64,000 bases of DNA from Paenibacillus senegalimassiliensis (GCF_001486585.1 NZ_LN909042.1:305709-369708); one strand, 5' to 3'; numbered from the stretch's first letter, positions 1-8,764 are shown. Numbers and translations are program-made. The notes: generated from the sequence alone by a model not told the origin.

Positions 1-1188
1 CAAAGCGGAGACACGGTTTATTTTCCCGCCGGGGTGTACCGCGTAAATCCTGCCAAGACACTCAGCGTTGGCGGCCGTACCCAGATTAAGGGGAGTGGAC
101 GTGCCTCGATAATCCGTGCGGCAGACGTGGGGTTTGGCTGGGAATTGATACGGGTGAACGGAAGTGATGTTTCCCTGAACGATATCGTTCTTGACGGCGG
201 ACGGCGGGTTAATCGTGTATTGACGTTGGGTAGTGGCATCGCCCGCGTGTCGGTTAATGGGCTGGTTGTACAGGGGGCGAGTCATAGCACGGACAGCAAA
301 AGCGCCTATTATGGAGGTGTCGTCTCCGGCATTATCGTGCTGGGCGACAGTGAAGCCATTAACATCGTGAATACGGAGGTCCATGACATTGTAGCTCAAA
401 ACCTTTCTCCTGCCGGGTTGGTTGCACGGGGAATATATCTCACCACCACCTGGGCAAGTAGAGAGCTGGCTCCAAGAAGAGTTACAATATCCAATTGTTA
501 TATCCATCATATCGGACCGGCTAACGATGGTGATGGCCTCTATTATGAGGACCCTGCCATGGAAGAGAACCGTGCGGTTAAACTGGACAGTGTCATCGCG
601 GACAACCGGTTTGATTACTGTGCCAAGCGTGCGATCAAGGTTTTTGCCAGAGGCCTGGTGGTCCGGGGGAATACGATTAACAATCCTTATCTGAATAACA
701 ATTATTATAGTGGGGCGCAGCGAGGACAGCAGGCTCCGGATATGTATTCTGCCATCAGTATTTATGGTGGGGACAGTATCGTGGAGGGGAACCGGATTAC
801 AGGAAGTGGCAGCTTCTATGCAGCGATTGAAGTAGGGGCTGGAGCGACGCTGGACCATATTACGATTCAGGACAATACGATTGCGATGGGAGCAAAAAGT
901 ACCACAAAGGGCACGACCGCGATTCGGCTCGGGAGTATCCACGATTTTCAGATTGCCGGGAATACGATTCAGGGTGGAGAGCGAGGTGTGTGGACCTGGC
1001 AAAGTGCGGAGGACGGTCGAATTGAGAGGAATGTCATCCGCGTTCCCAAGGGGGTTGGAATTGACTTGACCACCTATCTGCGAGGGCATGTGCAACGCGA
1101 TATTCTTTGCAAGGACAATGACATCAAGACGGCAGCCTCCAAAATCAAGACTTCGTCCTCTACCAACGTAAATGTGAAGCTACAATAG
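1..1188 (+). CDS. Secreted right-handed beta-helix protein, 5' truncated
   Basis: The reading frame is open from base 1, so the true start lies outside the window; 395 residues are visible. The product is made of short repeated strands with N-x-I/V spacing (for example DNRF, GNTI, GNRI, DNTI), which is the pattern of a right-handed parallel beta-helix (pectate-lyase or polysaccharide-lyase-like fold). The first visible residues (DTVYFPAGVYRV) match the start of that fold, so only the N-terminus and any signal or anchor are missing. It is clearly a paralogue of the protein encoded at 16489-17736: both share a DMY(S/A)AISIY segment followed by NRI(T/S)G(S/A)GS(F/Y)Y. Such folds in exopolysaccharide loci usually lyse, epimerise or bind the polymer; the substrate is not visible here. 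A hairpin terminator follows at 1243. Confidence 0.85.
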   Translation, partial: QSGDTVYFPAGVYRVNPAKTLSVGGRTQIKGSGRASIIRAADVGFGWELIRVNGSDVSLNDIVLDGGRRVNRVLTLGSGIARVSVNGLVVQGASHSTDSKSAYYGGVVSGIIVLGDSEAINIVNTEVHDIVAQNLSPAGLVARGIYLTTTWASRELAPRRVTISNCYIHHIGPANDGDGLYYEDPAMEENRAVKLDSVIADNRFDYCAKRAIKVFARGLVVRGNTINNPYLNNNYYSGAQRGQQAPDMYSAISIYGGDSIVEGNRITGSGSFYAAIEVGAGATLDHITIQDNTIAMGAKSTTKGTTAIRLGSIHDFQIAGNTIQGGERGVWTWQSAEDGRIERNVIRVPKGVGIDLTTYLRGHVQRDILCKDNDIKTAASKIKTSSSTNVNVKLQ

Positions 1189-1211
1189 AAGACGCCATTT
1201 AACTTTAACGG

Positions 1212-1222
1212 GAAATCCTCCA
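1212..1222. repeat. Single half-unit of the GGGAAATCCTCC repeat
   Basis: The bases GGAAATCCTCC just after the beta-helix gene match the core of the quasi-palindromic units found in arrays at 25331-25516 and 61752-61941. Only one unit is seen here. Confidence 0.35.
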
Positions 1223-1242
1223 ATTCAATATTTATTCAGCAG

Positions 1243-1292
1243 TGCGGTGAAAGAGCGGTCTAATGATCGTTGTTTCACCGCATTTCTTTTTT
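1243..1292 (+). terminator. Rho-independent terminator after beta-helix gene
   Basis: A perfect 10-bp stem (TGCGGTGAAA / TTTCACCGCA) with a 20-base loop is followed by TTTCTTTTTT. It separates the beta-helix gene from the exopolysaccharide operon that starts at 1421. Confidence 0.85.
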
Positions 1293-1420
1293 GGATTGGG
1301 CTGAAAATCTGGTGAAAAGTCGCCGTAATTCGGTCTAAAACGGACAGGCTGCGAATATAAACACAATATAGCAAATGTTGTGATAGACGATAGAACCAAT
1401 CAACGGGAAGGGAACATGAT

Positions 1421-2416
1421 ATGCCGGAAATGAAAGGAACCCTTGTCATTTCGCTGGATTTTGAATTGTATTGGGGGCTTCGCGATCTGTACAGCATGGA
1501 CGAATATCAAGCCAAGTGGTTGCGAGAAAGGGAGACGATTCCTCACATACTAGATTTGTTTCGGCAGGCCGGAGTTCATGCGACTTGGGCTACAGTAGGG
1601 CTGTTGTTCTTCGAGCACCATGCAGAGCTGTTAGCTGGGCTACCGGCTCTTCGCCCGACTTATAAGGACTGCCGTTTATCACCCTATGAGGATCTGGATG
1701 AGAGATTCACGGGATTAGGAGAGCAGGAAGCCCCGCACAGCTATGCCCCTTCGCTGATCAAGCAAATCTGTGCTACACCGGGGCAAGCCGTAGGTTCGCA
1801 TACCTTCTCTCATTACTACTGCCGGGAGCCGGGACAGACCAAGGAGCAATTCTATAGTGATTTGCAGGCGGCCCAGCAAGTGGCTGGGCAACGGGGAATC
1901 GCGCTCCGTAGTCTGGTGCTGCCGCGCAACCAATGGCAAAGCAGTTACATGGATGGACTGGGAGAGCTTGGCTTCCTCAGCTATCGCGGCAACCCCGATC
2001 ACCCATTGTACAAGCAGGGCTATTCGACGAGCGACTCGCCCTGGCGTAGAGTCCTTCGTCTAGCAGACAGCTATTGCAACCTGACGGGGCATCATACCTA
2101 TGATTTTGAAACTCTCGACTCTACCGTTCCGGTTAATTTGCCAGCCAGCTTTTTCTTCCGTACGCCACCGGGTCTGCTACGCTCGCTTGAGCCCCTGCGG
2201 CTACGGAGAATCAAGCAGAGCATGACCCATGCGGCAAGGCGAGGCGAGGTGTATCATCTCTGGCTGCATCCCTACAATGCTGTAGGTTCGGGGCTTAAGT
2301 CGTTGGAAGCATTGATGGTCCACTACTCGCGACTATCTGCTAAGTACGGAATGACCAGCTTGAACATGGAAGAACTTGCCGACCTTGTGCTGGGAGAAGC
2401 GGAGTCATACCAATGA
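1421..2416 (+). CDS. Polysaccharide deacetylase-family protein
   Basis: A 331-residue cytosolic protein with no signal peptide. It carries NodB-fold landmarks: a first-strand motif SLDFELYWG (residues about 10-18) whose Asp would be the catalytic base or metal ligand, HATWATVG near residue 50, and VGSHTFSHYYC near residue 125 giving the metal-binding H-x3-H pair. The start ATG follows a purine-rich AACGGGAAGGGAAC stretch. It is the first gene of the operon and is followed 16 bp later by the Wzz-like gene. It may deacetylate a lipid-linked intermediate or nucleotide sugar, but cytosolic location and loose motif conservation leave the substrate open. A second, unrelated-length deacetylase-fold protein lies at 8758 in the same operon. 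Confidence 0.75.
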   Translation: MPEMKGTLVISLDFELYWGLRDLYSMDEYQAKWLRERETIPHILDLFRQAGVHATWATVGLLFFEHHAELLAGLPALRPTYKDCRLSPYEDLDERFTGLGEQEAPHSYAPSLIKQICATPGQAVGSHTFSHYYCREPGQTKEQFYSDLQAAQQVAGQRGIALRSLVLPRNQWQSSYMDGLGELGFLSYRGNPDHPLYKQGYSTSDSPWRRVLRLADSYCNLTGHHTYDFETLDSTVPVNLPASFFFRTPPGLLRSLEPLRLRRIKQSMTHAARRGEVYHLWLHPYNAVGSGLKSLEALMVHYSRLSAKYGMTSLNMEELADLVLGEAESYQ

Positions 2417-2432
2417 ATGAGGTGAACTAGGC

Positions 2433-3113
2433 GTGGATATGGAATTTCTATGGCGGTCGGTCAGAGGCCATCCGCTAGCTTTCTGGCTTGTGGTGACGGG
2501 TTGTATTGGCCTGGCGGTATTGATCAATGAAGTGATGCCACCTTCCTATCAGGCCAACGTCAGCTTGGTTGCTAATATAGCGTCAAACCCTGAATCGAGC
2601 ACATACAACGAGTTCCTGGCCAGCCAGATGCTGACCAAGACCTATGAGGATGCCATCCAAAGTCGGTCGATCGCGATGCAGGTAAGGAGTCAGGTAGGCA
2701 CTAAGGATACCGTCCTGCAATTGTTGGAGAAAATCAAGGTCCGAACGGACCCCGGAACCCTGGTCATTATGCTGTCTTATACCGGCCATGATGCCAAGGA
2801 AGCGGTGACTATTGCCAACGCCTTCGCTGAGACGTTCATAGCTAAATCGCGGGAAATCGTGACCAGCGCAAATGTGTCGATCCTGGATCGCGCCAGTCTG
2901 GAAGAGACTTCGATTCCTGTAAGTCCCCGCAAGGTGCTTAATATTGCCTTCGCTGCCTTTACCGGATTGTTTGCAGCATTAAGTGTAGCGCTGGGGCTCG
3001 AACGGCGGAAGGGACGCAAGAAGCTGCGTCGGCATTTGCCAGATCATGATCCGGAGCTTGGAGATGTATTGCTTCGTATTGAACAAAAACATAAAGGAGG
3101 TTCAGCATCATGA
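2433..3113 (+). CDS. Wzz/YveK-like chain-length modulator of polysaccharide synthesis
   Basis: A 226-residue protein with one membrane segment near residues 17-34 (the FWLVVTGCIGLAVLI region), an extracytoplasmic domain beginning with PSYQANVSLVA, and a second membrane segment near residues 165-188 preceded by a Pro-containing PVSPRK motif. This is the Wzz layout of the capsular polysaccharide co-polymerase family. A short basic tail (ERRKGRKKLRR) follows and there is no Walker kinase domain, so a separate tyrosine kinase would be needed if the system uses one; none is in the window. GTG start with GAGGTG upstream; an in-frame ATG lies two codons in. The stop overlaps the next gene by 4 bp. 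Its likely role is setting polymer length with the Wzy at 11357. Confidence 0.82.
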   Translation: MDMEFLWRSVRGHPLAFWLVVTGCIGLAVLINEVMPPSYQANVSLVANIASNPESSTYNEFLASQMLTKTYEDAIQSRSIAMQVRSQVGTKDTVLQLLEKIKVRTDPGTLVIMLSYTGHDAKEAVTIANAFAETFIAKSREIVTSANVSILDRASLEETSIPVSPRKVLNIAFAAFTGLFAALSVALGLERRKGRKKLRRHLPDHDPELGDVLLRIEQKHKGGSAS

Positions 3114-4129
3114 TTCATTTCGCTATTGTAGGCTGCGGTCATATCGCAGCCAAGCATATTGATGCTATTGAACGGACGGAGGGTGCCAGGCTTATAGCGC
3201 TATGTGATCCCGATCCGGCCAAGCTGGCGGCCTGGAGCGGAGCGGGTTCGGTCTCGTTGTATGCCGATTTCACTACGCTGCTCGTACAGGAGCCCCAGGT
3301 AGATGCCGTCTGCATCTGTGCCCCGAGCGGCCTGCATGTGCCGCTGGCGTTGGAGGCTATTCGTGCAGGCAAGCATGTGGTGCTGGAGAAGCCGGTGACG
3401 CTGGACTTGGCCGAAGCCAAGCTGCTGCGGCAAGCCTTGGATCAAAGCGGCCTGAAAGCTACCGTGGTCCATCCGAATCGATATCGCCCGGCGATCCGCG
3501 AATTGAAGGCAGCGCTGGAGCAGCAGCGATTTGGCAAGCTCAGTCATATTAATGTGACGGTGCGCTGGAATCGAAGCGACGAGTATTATAATCAGGCCGC
3601 CTGGCGGGGAACGAGGGAGATGGACGGGGGGGTGCTGCTTAATCAGGCCATCCACGGCCTGGATTTGCTGCAATGGTTGTTTGGGCCAGTGGAAGAGGTC
3701 AAATCATTGGTAGCTACGCGTCTGAAGCCCATTGAAGCGGAGGATGTCGCTATTGCCGCATTAAGGCTGGAGAGTGGAGCGCTAGGTGTGATTGAAGCGG
3801 CGACGACGGTGTACGGGCACAATCTGGAGGAGACGATATCGGTCTTCGGCGAGGATGGATATGCGGTCATTGGGGGCAAGACGGCCAACTGGATCAAGCA
3901 CTGGGTATGTGCCTCCATGTCCCAGGAAGAGACGGAGGCCTTGACCCGCAAGGTCGAAGCCGACCCGTTTGGCATTCCTGGGCATCAGTGCATCATCGCT
4001 GATTTCGTACAGGCGATAGAAGATGGACGAGACCCGGAAATTACACTCGAAGACGGCATCCGGGCGGTCAAGCTGGCTTTGGACATGACCGGCGGGAGCA
4101 GTGACGAGCTGGCAGGATCGCTGGGGTGA
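3110..4129 (+). CDS. wbpB: Gfo/Idh/MocA oxidoreductase, WbpB-like
   Basis: A 339-residue NAD(P)-dependent oxidoreductase. The N-terminus IVGCGHIAAKHIDAIE is the dinucleotide-binding glycine motif; VVLEKPVTLDL near residue 94 is the EKP motif that carries the catalytic Lys of this superfamily; the C-terminal alpha/beta domain contains GGVLLNQAIHGLD. Standing next to a UDP-HexNAc 6-dehydrogenase, a hexapeptide N-acetyltransferase and a DegT aminotransferase, it best fits the 3-dehydrogenase step on UDP-GlcNAcA (WbpB/WlbA type), which creates the 3-keto group that the aminotransferase converts to an amine. An AGGAGG stretch lies just upstream. The start overlaps the Wzz-like gene by 4 bp, implying translational coupling. 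The pathway assignment rests on context plus family. Confidence 0.82.
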   Translation: MIHFAIVGCGHIAAKHIDAIERTEGARLIALCDPDPAKLAAWSGAGSVSLYADFTTLLVQEPQVDAVCICAPSGLHVPLALEAIRAGKHVVLEKPVTLDLAEAKLLRQALDQSGLKATVVHPNRYRPAIRELKAALEQQRFGKLSHINVTVRWNRSDEYYNQAAWRGTREMDGGVLLNQAIHGLDLLQWLFGPVEEVKSLVATRLKPIEAEDVAIAALRLESGALGVIEAATTVYGHNLEETISVFGEDGYAVIGGKTANWIKHWVCASMSQEETEALTRKVEADPFGIPGHQCIIADFVQAIEDGRDPEITLEDGIRAVKLALDMTGGSSDELAGSLG

Positions 4130-4139
4130 GTGACTAAAA

Positions 4140-4168
4140 GTGCTTGTTCAAAAAGTCGGGTTTTCAGG
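4140..4168. repeat. Solo end of the MITE-like repeat
   Basis: These 29 bases match the reverse complement of the right end of the element at 21596-21807 (about 26 of 29 positions, including the TGTTCAAAAAGTC terminal core and the following TTTTCAGG). It lies between wbpB and wbpA and directly abuts the AGGGGGAGAG sequence that serves as the ribosome binding site of wbpA. Confidence 0.6.
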
Positions 4169-4182
4169 GGGAGAGATATAGG

Positions 4183-5538
4183 ATGACAGGAATAAGAGGC
4201 GGACTTATAAATCAGGAGGTTAACGGCAGCGAACAGGCAGTGCTGCTGCGCAAGCTGGAGGATAAAACGGCGGTGATCGGTGTCATTGGCTTGGGTTATG
4301 TCGGCTTGCCATTGGCAGTCGAGAAAGCCAAGGCGGGGTATCAGGTGATCGGCTTTGATATTCAGAGCCACAAGATCGAATTGGTTAATCGCGGCCATAA
4401 CTACATAGGTGATGTGGTGGACGAGGATTTACGCAGCATTATAGAGCAAGGGCGTTTGCAGGCAACCGCAGATTATCGTTTCTTAAGCGAGGTGGACGCG
4501 GTGGCCATCTGTGTACCTACACCGCTGGATATTTATCAGCAGCCGGACACCAGCTATGTGGAGAGCTCCGCCCGGGAAGTGGCCCGCTTCCTGCATCCAG
4601 GCATGTTAGTAGTGCTGGAGAGCACGACCTATCCCGGTACGACGGAGGAATTGATCCGCCCTATTTTGGAGGAAACGGGTCTGCGCTGCGGGGTGGATTT
4701 CTTCCTGGCTTATTCGCCGGAAAGAGTGGACCCAGGCAACAAAACCTACAACACTAAAAATACACCGAAGGTCATTGGTGGGGTGACGGAAGCCTGTTCC
4801 CTTGTGGCCAGGACGTTGTACCAACAAGTGCTGAACGGGGAGGTTCATGTGGTATCCAGCCCGGCCGTGGCGGAGATGGAGAAAATTTACGAGAATACGT
4901 TCCGGCACATCAACATCGCGCTAGCTAATGAAATGGCCATCCTGTGCAGCCGCATGAGCATCAATGTGTGGGAGGTTATCGAAGCCGCGAAGTCCAAGCC
5001 TTACGGGTTCATGGCCTTTTATCCCGGCCCGGGGCTTGGCGGGCATTGCATACCGGTTGACCCCTTCTATCTGACCTGGAAGGCACGGGAATACGGCTAT
5101 CATACGCGTCTCATTGAACTGGCGGGTGAAATCAATGGGGGTATGCCGGAATTTGTCGTGCAGAAGATCGCACATATTTTGAACGGGGAAGCCAAGGCTT
5201 TAAGGGGCTCTATCGTGCACCTGCTGGGCGTGGCCTACAAGAAGGATATCGACGATTACCGGGAATCTCCGGTATTGAAGATGATTACGCTGCTGGAGGA
5301 GCAGGGAGCCACAGTGCGCATCAGTGATACCCACATCCCCGAGTTCAAGCATCGGGGCATCCGGTACGTCTGTGAGGCAGTAACCGGGCAGCGGCTCTCC
5401 GAAGCGGATGTGGTTGTAATTACGACAGATCATACGGGCTTCGACTATGAGTTAATCGCGCGAACGGGCCGCAGCTTGCTGGACACCCGCAATGCCATGA
5501 AGGATGTGGACAAGTCGGAACGTTATTACTTGCTCTAG
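4183..5538 (+). CDS. wbpA: UDP-N-acetyl-D-glucosamine 6-dehydrogenase, WbpA-like
   Basis: A 451-residue nucleotide-sugar dehydrogenase that oxidises the C6 hydroxyl of a UDP-HexNAc to the uronic acid using two NAD+. Seen: GVIGLGYVGLPLAV Rossmann motif near residue 33, VPTPLD, ESTTYPGTT, SPERVDPGN, and PGPGLGGHCIPVDP near residue 285 that carries the catalytic cysteine. This ESTTYPGTT/SPERVDPGN combination is typical of the WbpA/WbpO branch rather than UDP-glucose dehydrogenase. I chose ATG 4183, preceded by AGGGGGAGAG; an upstream TTG at 4144 in the same frame would put the MITE-derived sequence into the protein and is less likely. A divergent, AT-rich second copy is at 40298. Confidence 0.88.
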   Translation: MTGIRGGLINQEVNGSEQAVLLRKLEDKTAVIGVIGLGYVGLPLAVEKAKAGYQVIGFDIQSHKIELVNRGHNYIGDVVDEDLRSIIEQGRLQATADYRFLSEVDAVAICVPTPLDIYQQPDTSYVESSAREVARFLHPGMLVVLESTTYPGTTEELIRPILEETGLRCGVDFFLAYSPERVDPGNKTYNTKNTPKVIGGVTEACSLVARTLYQQVLNGEVHVVSSPAVAEMEKIYENTFRHINIALANEMAILCSRMSINVWEVIEAAKSKPYGFMAFYPGPGLGGHCIPVDPFYLTWKAREYGYHTRLIELAGEINGGMPEFVVQKIAHILNGEAKALRGSIVHLLGVAYKKDIDDYRESPVLKMITLLEEQGATVRISDTHIPEFKHRGIRYVCEAVTGQRLSEADVVVITTDHTGFDYELIARTGRSLLDTRNAMKDVDKSERYYLL

Positions 5539-5588
5539 GAGTGCGGTGAATAAGTTGCCTGGATTAATTTAAGACGGAGGTAGATGGA

Positions 5589-6179
5589 ATGAGCGAATAT
5601 ATCCATGAGACAGCCATCATCGACCCAGGCGCACAGCTTGGGGAAGGGACAAGGGTCTGGCATTTTTCCCATGTCTCTTCGACGTCGGTCATCGGTGCAA
5701 GGTGCAGCCTGGGGCAAAACGTATACGTAGCCGACCGTGTTCGAATCGGCAACGGCGTCAAGATTCAGAACAATGTGTCTGTGTATGAGGGAGTGACCCT
5801 GGAGGATGACGTATTTTGCGGGCCAAGCATTGTTTTTACAAATGTCAGAACCCCGAGATCGGCATTTCCGCGGGCCAGCAGCGAAGATTACCTGGAGACG
5901 CGGGTAAAACGCGGGGCCTCCATCGGGGCCAATGCCACGGTGGTATGCGGCGTGACCATTGGAGAATGGGCAATGATTGCTGCCGGGTCGGTCGTGACCC
6001 GGGATGTCCAGCCGTACGCGCTAATTGCAGGGGTACCCGGAAGACGAATCGGCTGGGCTTGTCGCTGTGGAGCGAGGTTGGGGTTCAGCGGCGGAGACGC
6101 ATGGTGCGGTGAATGCGGCCGGGAATATCGTCTGGAGCGGGACGCCGTTACTCTCAAAGGAGAAGGTGATGCCAAATGA
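5589..6179 (+). CDS. wbpD: Hexapeptide-repeat N-acetyltransferase, WbpD/WlbB-like
   Basis: A 196-residue left-handed beta-helix acyltransferase. Hexapeptide turns run from about residue 12 to 145 (for example IDPGAQLGEGTRVW, IGNGVKIQNNVSVYEGV, IGANATVVCGVTIG). The segment FTNVRTPRS with downstream VKRGASIGANATVV is typical of the enzymes that acetylate the 3-amino group of UDP-2-acetamido-3-amino-uronic acid. The C-terminal 35 residues add a Cys-rich tail of the form CRCG-x(11)-CGECG, likely a zinc ribbon. AGACGGAGG precedes the ATG. The gene follows wbpA by 50 bp and overlaps wbpE by 4 bp, so it would act last in the nucleotide-sugar pathway although encoded before the aminotransferase. Confidence 0.85.
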   Translation: MSEYIHETAIIDPGAQLGEGTRVWHFSHVSSTSVIGARCSLGQNVYVADRVRIGNGVKIQNNVSVYEGVTLEDDVFCGPSIVFTNVRTPRSAFPRASSEDYLETRVKRGASIGANATVVCGVTIGEWAMIAAGSVVTRDVQPYALIAGVPGRRIGWACRCGARLGFSGGDAWCGECGREYRLERDAVTLKGEGDAK

Positions 6180-7291
6180 AAATGACGCAGATTCCTTTAC
6201 TGGATTTACAACAGGAGATAGCTGAATTGAGGCCCCAGCTTCTGCGGGCTATGGAGGATGTGCTGGACGGAGGGGCCTTTATCATGGGGGCTCAGGTGAA
6301 GCAACTGGAGGCCGAGCTTGCCGCCTATCTGGGCACCAAGCATGCCATCACGCTAAATTCGGGGACGGACGCTCTGGTGATCGGCTTGCTGGCGGCTGGC
6401 ATCGGCCCCGGAGATGAAGTCATTACTACACCGTTCACCTTCTTCGCTACAGCCGAGGCAATCAGTCGGGTGGGCGCGGTTCCGGTGTTTGCCGATGTTG
6501 ATCCACTGACGTACAACCTGGATTTGGAGGCCGTGGAAGCGGCGTTGACTCCGCAGACCAAGGCCGTAATTCCGGTGCATCTGTTCGGGCGACCGCTTGA
6601 TATGGATAGACTGATGACCCTGGCTGGGCAGCACGATCTGATTGTCATTGAAGATACTGCGCAAGCCTTTGGAGCCGAGGTCAATGGCAAGAAGGCAGGG
6701 ACGATTGGTCATATCGGCTGCTACTCCTTCTTCCCGTCCAAGAACCTGGGTGCTTACGGGGATGGTGGGCTTCTAACTACGGATGATCCAAAGTTGGCCG
6801 AGGCGGCAGCTATGTTGCGAACCCATGGCTCCAAGCGCAAGTATTATAACGAAATAATGGGCTTCAATTCACGGCTGGACGAGTTGCAAGCGGCCATTTT
6901 GCGGGTAAAGCTCCCCAGAATCGACGAGCAAAATGAAGCACGTAGACGGGTTGCCGCTCGTTACAACGAACGGCTTGGGGATATTCCAGGTCTTATGCTG
7001 CCGGGAGAGGTAACATCCTCGTCCAAGCAGGTATTCCACCAATACACGGTACGCGTGCTAAATGGACGGCGGGATGAGCTGCAAGCTGGACTAGCCGAAG
7101 CTGGCATTAGCACGATGGTGTATTATCCGGTGCCCGTTCATCGGCAGCCTGTTTATGCAGATGGACTCCATATTCTGCCGCTGGCTGAGCATTTAGCACA
7201 AGAGGTACTGTCCCTGCCGATCTGGCCGCACATGGATGAAGAGGTACAAAACCTGGTTGTGCAGCAAATCCGAAATGTACTGTGTACGTAA
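6176..7291 (+). CDS. wbpE: DegT/DnrJ/EryC1 aminotransferase, WbpE/WlbC-like
   Basis: A 371-residue PLP-dependent sugar aminotransferase. Seen: LNSGTDALVIGL near residue 60 (phosphate-cup region), PVHLFGRPLDMD, EDTAQAFGAEVNGKKAGTIG carrying the PLP-ring Asp, and FFPSKNLGAYGDGG near residue 187 with the Lys that forms the internal aldimine. The family converts 3-keto or 4-keto nucleotide sugars to amines using glutamate. With wbpB, wbpA and wbpD beside it, the expected substrate is the UDP-3-keto-GlcNAcA made by the WbpB homologue. The ATGA overlap with wbpD and the GGAGAAGG upstream decide the start. Confidence 0.88.
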   Translation: MKMTQIPLLDLQQEIAELRPQLLRAMEDVLDGGAFIMGAQVKQLEAELAAYLGTKHAITLNSGTDALVIGLLAAGIGPGDEVITTPFTFFATAEAISRVGAVPVFADVDPLTYNLDLEAVEAALTPQTKAVIPVHLFGRPLDMDRLMTLAGQHDLIVIEDTAQAFGAEVNGKKAGTIGHIGCYSFFPSKNLGAYGDGGLLTTDDPKLAEAAAMLRTHGSKRKYYNEIMGFNSRLDELQAAILRVKLPRIDEQNEARRRVAARYNERLGDIPGLMLPGEVTSSSKQVFHQYTVRVLNGRRDELQAGLAEAGISTMVYYPVPVHRQPVYADGLHILPLAEHLAQEVLSLPIWPHMDEEVQNLVVQQIRNVLCT

Positions 7292-7324
7292 ATTGATATT
7301 AACCGACTTTCAAAAGGGACGAGG

Positions 7325-8764
7325 ATGCGAAATATGCCGAAGAAAGCTTCCGTAAACCTCATCCTCCGCTCCATGCACAGCCGTGCAAGGCAGCTCCGCG
7401 AGCTGCTGCGGCCCGCGAATCTGTCTGCTCTCTGGCACAAGCTCAGGAATAATGTATTTCTGCGCAATGTCTTCGTGCTGGCCGGAGGAACGATTATTAG
7501 CCAAATTATCGTACTCGCCACCTTGCCGATTTTGACCAGGTTGTACTCCCCGACCGAGTACGGCACCTACTCCATGTACCTTTCTATCATCGGCATTCTG
7601 CTTATGGTCATTTCCTTCTCCTACGAGAACGCCATCACCCTGCCGGAAGACGATCATACCGCCTCCAGCGTATTGTCCTTGTCCCTGCGTATCTGCATCG
7701 GGGTCAGCATTGCCAGCGGGATTGGCATTCATATTCTGGAGGACCCGTTGTCCTCCTGGCTGCATGAGTCTTACTTGACGCACTACTACATGTTCTTCAT
7801 CGTCAGTCTGTTTGGGGCCGGATTCTATCAAATCCTGAACTTCTGGTCCATTCGCAAAAAATACTTCAAACAACTGGCGCGGACAAAGTACACACAGAGC
7901 CTGAGCCAAATCTCCTCGCAGATCGGACTGAGCTTGTTCCAACTCGGCCCGCTGGGCTTGATTATCGGGGATATCGTGGGGCGTTTCGGCGGGTTGCTGC
8001 CGCAGTGGCGGTTATGGCGGCGGGATGTCAAACGTCAGGACATCGCTTCGGATTGGACCGATTTGAAGGAAACGGCTTACCGCTATCGGAGGTTCCCCAT
8101 TCTATCGATGTCGGCAGGCCTGTTGAACAGTATCGGCCTGTACGTGCCAACGATTTTGCTGGCGTCGTTCTATGGACCGCAGGTTGCAGGTTGGTTTGCC
8201 TTGTGCCAGCGAATCCTCGGTTCTCCCATGACGCTGATTATGACCTCGGTACGTAGCGTGTATTTGGCGGAATCGGCAGATCATATGATCCATAATCCCA
8301 GTCGTTTGTACCCTTTATTCCGGAAAACGGTGCGGAATGTCTTCCTGCTCGGCGCATTGGCCATTTTGCTGATTGTGGCGGTGGGGCCCTATCTGTTCTC
8401 GTTCCTGTTCGGGGAGGAGTGGGCCAGGTCAGGCAGCTTTATCCGCTTGCTTTCCATCATGTATCTAAGCCAGTTTGTGGCCAACTCGGTTGGCTCTACT
8501 ATCGATGTGATGGAGAGGCAGGATTTGCACTTATATCGTGAGATCATCCGTACCCTGCTCATTTTGGGCTCGCTTTATTTGGCCTGGCAGACGAATCAGT
8601 CTGCTGATTATGCGATCGGATGGTTCAGTGCGGCTTCTACGCTAGGGTATGCCCTGCATTTGGGATTATCCTGGCACTCTGTACGGAAATACAAGGTGAA
8701 GGCAGACGGGGAGACGGTGGAAGGAGAATCACTACCCAGCAAGGAGCGGGATAACGAATGCTGA
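7325..8764 (+). CDS. Wzx-type polysaccharide flippase (MOP superfamily)
   Basis: A 479-residue polytopic membrane protein. After a basic 45-residue N-terminus come the family hallmark FVLAGGTIISQIIVLATLPILTR and LYSPTEYGTYSMYLS, then about 12 hydrophobic helices. This is the oligosaccharide flippase (RfbX/PST) branch of the MOP superfamily, which translocates the lipid-linked repeat unit across the cytoplasmic membrane to the polymerase. GGGACGAGG precedes the ATG; a second ATG three codons in is equally possible. The stop overlaps the following gene by 7 bp. It is the only Wzx-like protein in the window, so it probably serves block I. Confidence 0.85.
   Translation: MRNMPKKASVNLILRSMHSRARQLRELLRPANLSALWHKLRNNVFLRNVFVLAGGTIISQIIVLATLPILTRLYSPTEYGTYSMYLSIIGILLMVISFSYENAITLPEDDHTASSVLSLSLRICIGVSIASGIGIHILEDPLSSWLHESYLTHYYMFFIVSLFGAGFYQILNFWSIRKKYFKQLARTKYTQSLSQISSQIGLSLFQLGPLGLIIGDIVGRFGGLLPQWRLWRRDVKRQDIASDWTDLKETAYRYRRFPILSMSAGLLNSIGLYVPTILLASFYGPQVAGWFALCQRILGSPMTLIMTSVRSVYLAESADHMIHNPSRLYPLFRKTVRNVFLLGALAILLIVAVGPYLFSFLFGEEWARSGSFIRLLSIMYLSQFVANSVGSTIDVMERQDLHLYREIIRTLLILGSLYLAWQTNQSADYAIGWFSAASTLGYALHLGLSWHSVRKYKVKADGETVEGESLPSKERDNEC

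Noticed and set aside
3200..3673. A 157-residue minus-strand frame opposite the WbpB homologue
   Set aside because: No ribosome binding site or recognisable motif; the plus-strand oxidoreductase accounts for the coding signal.
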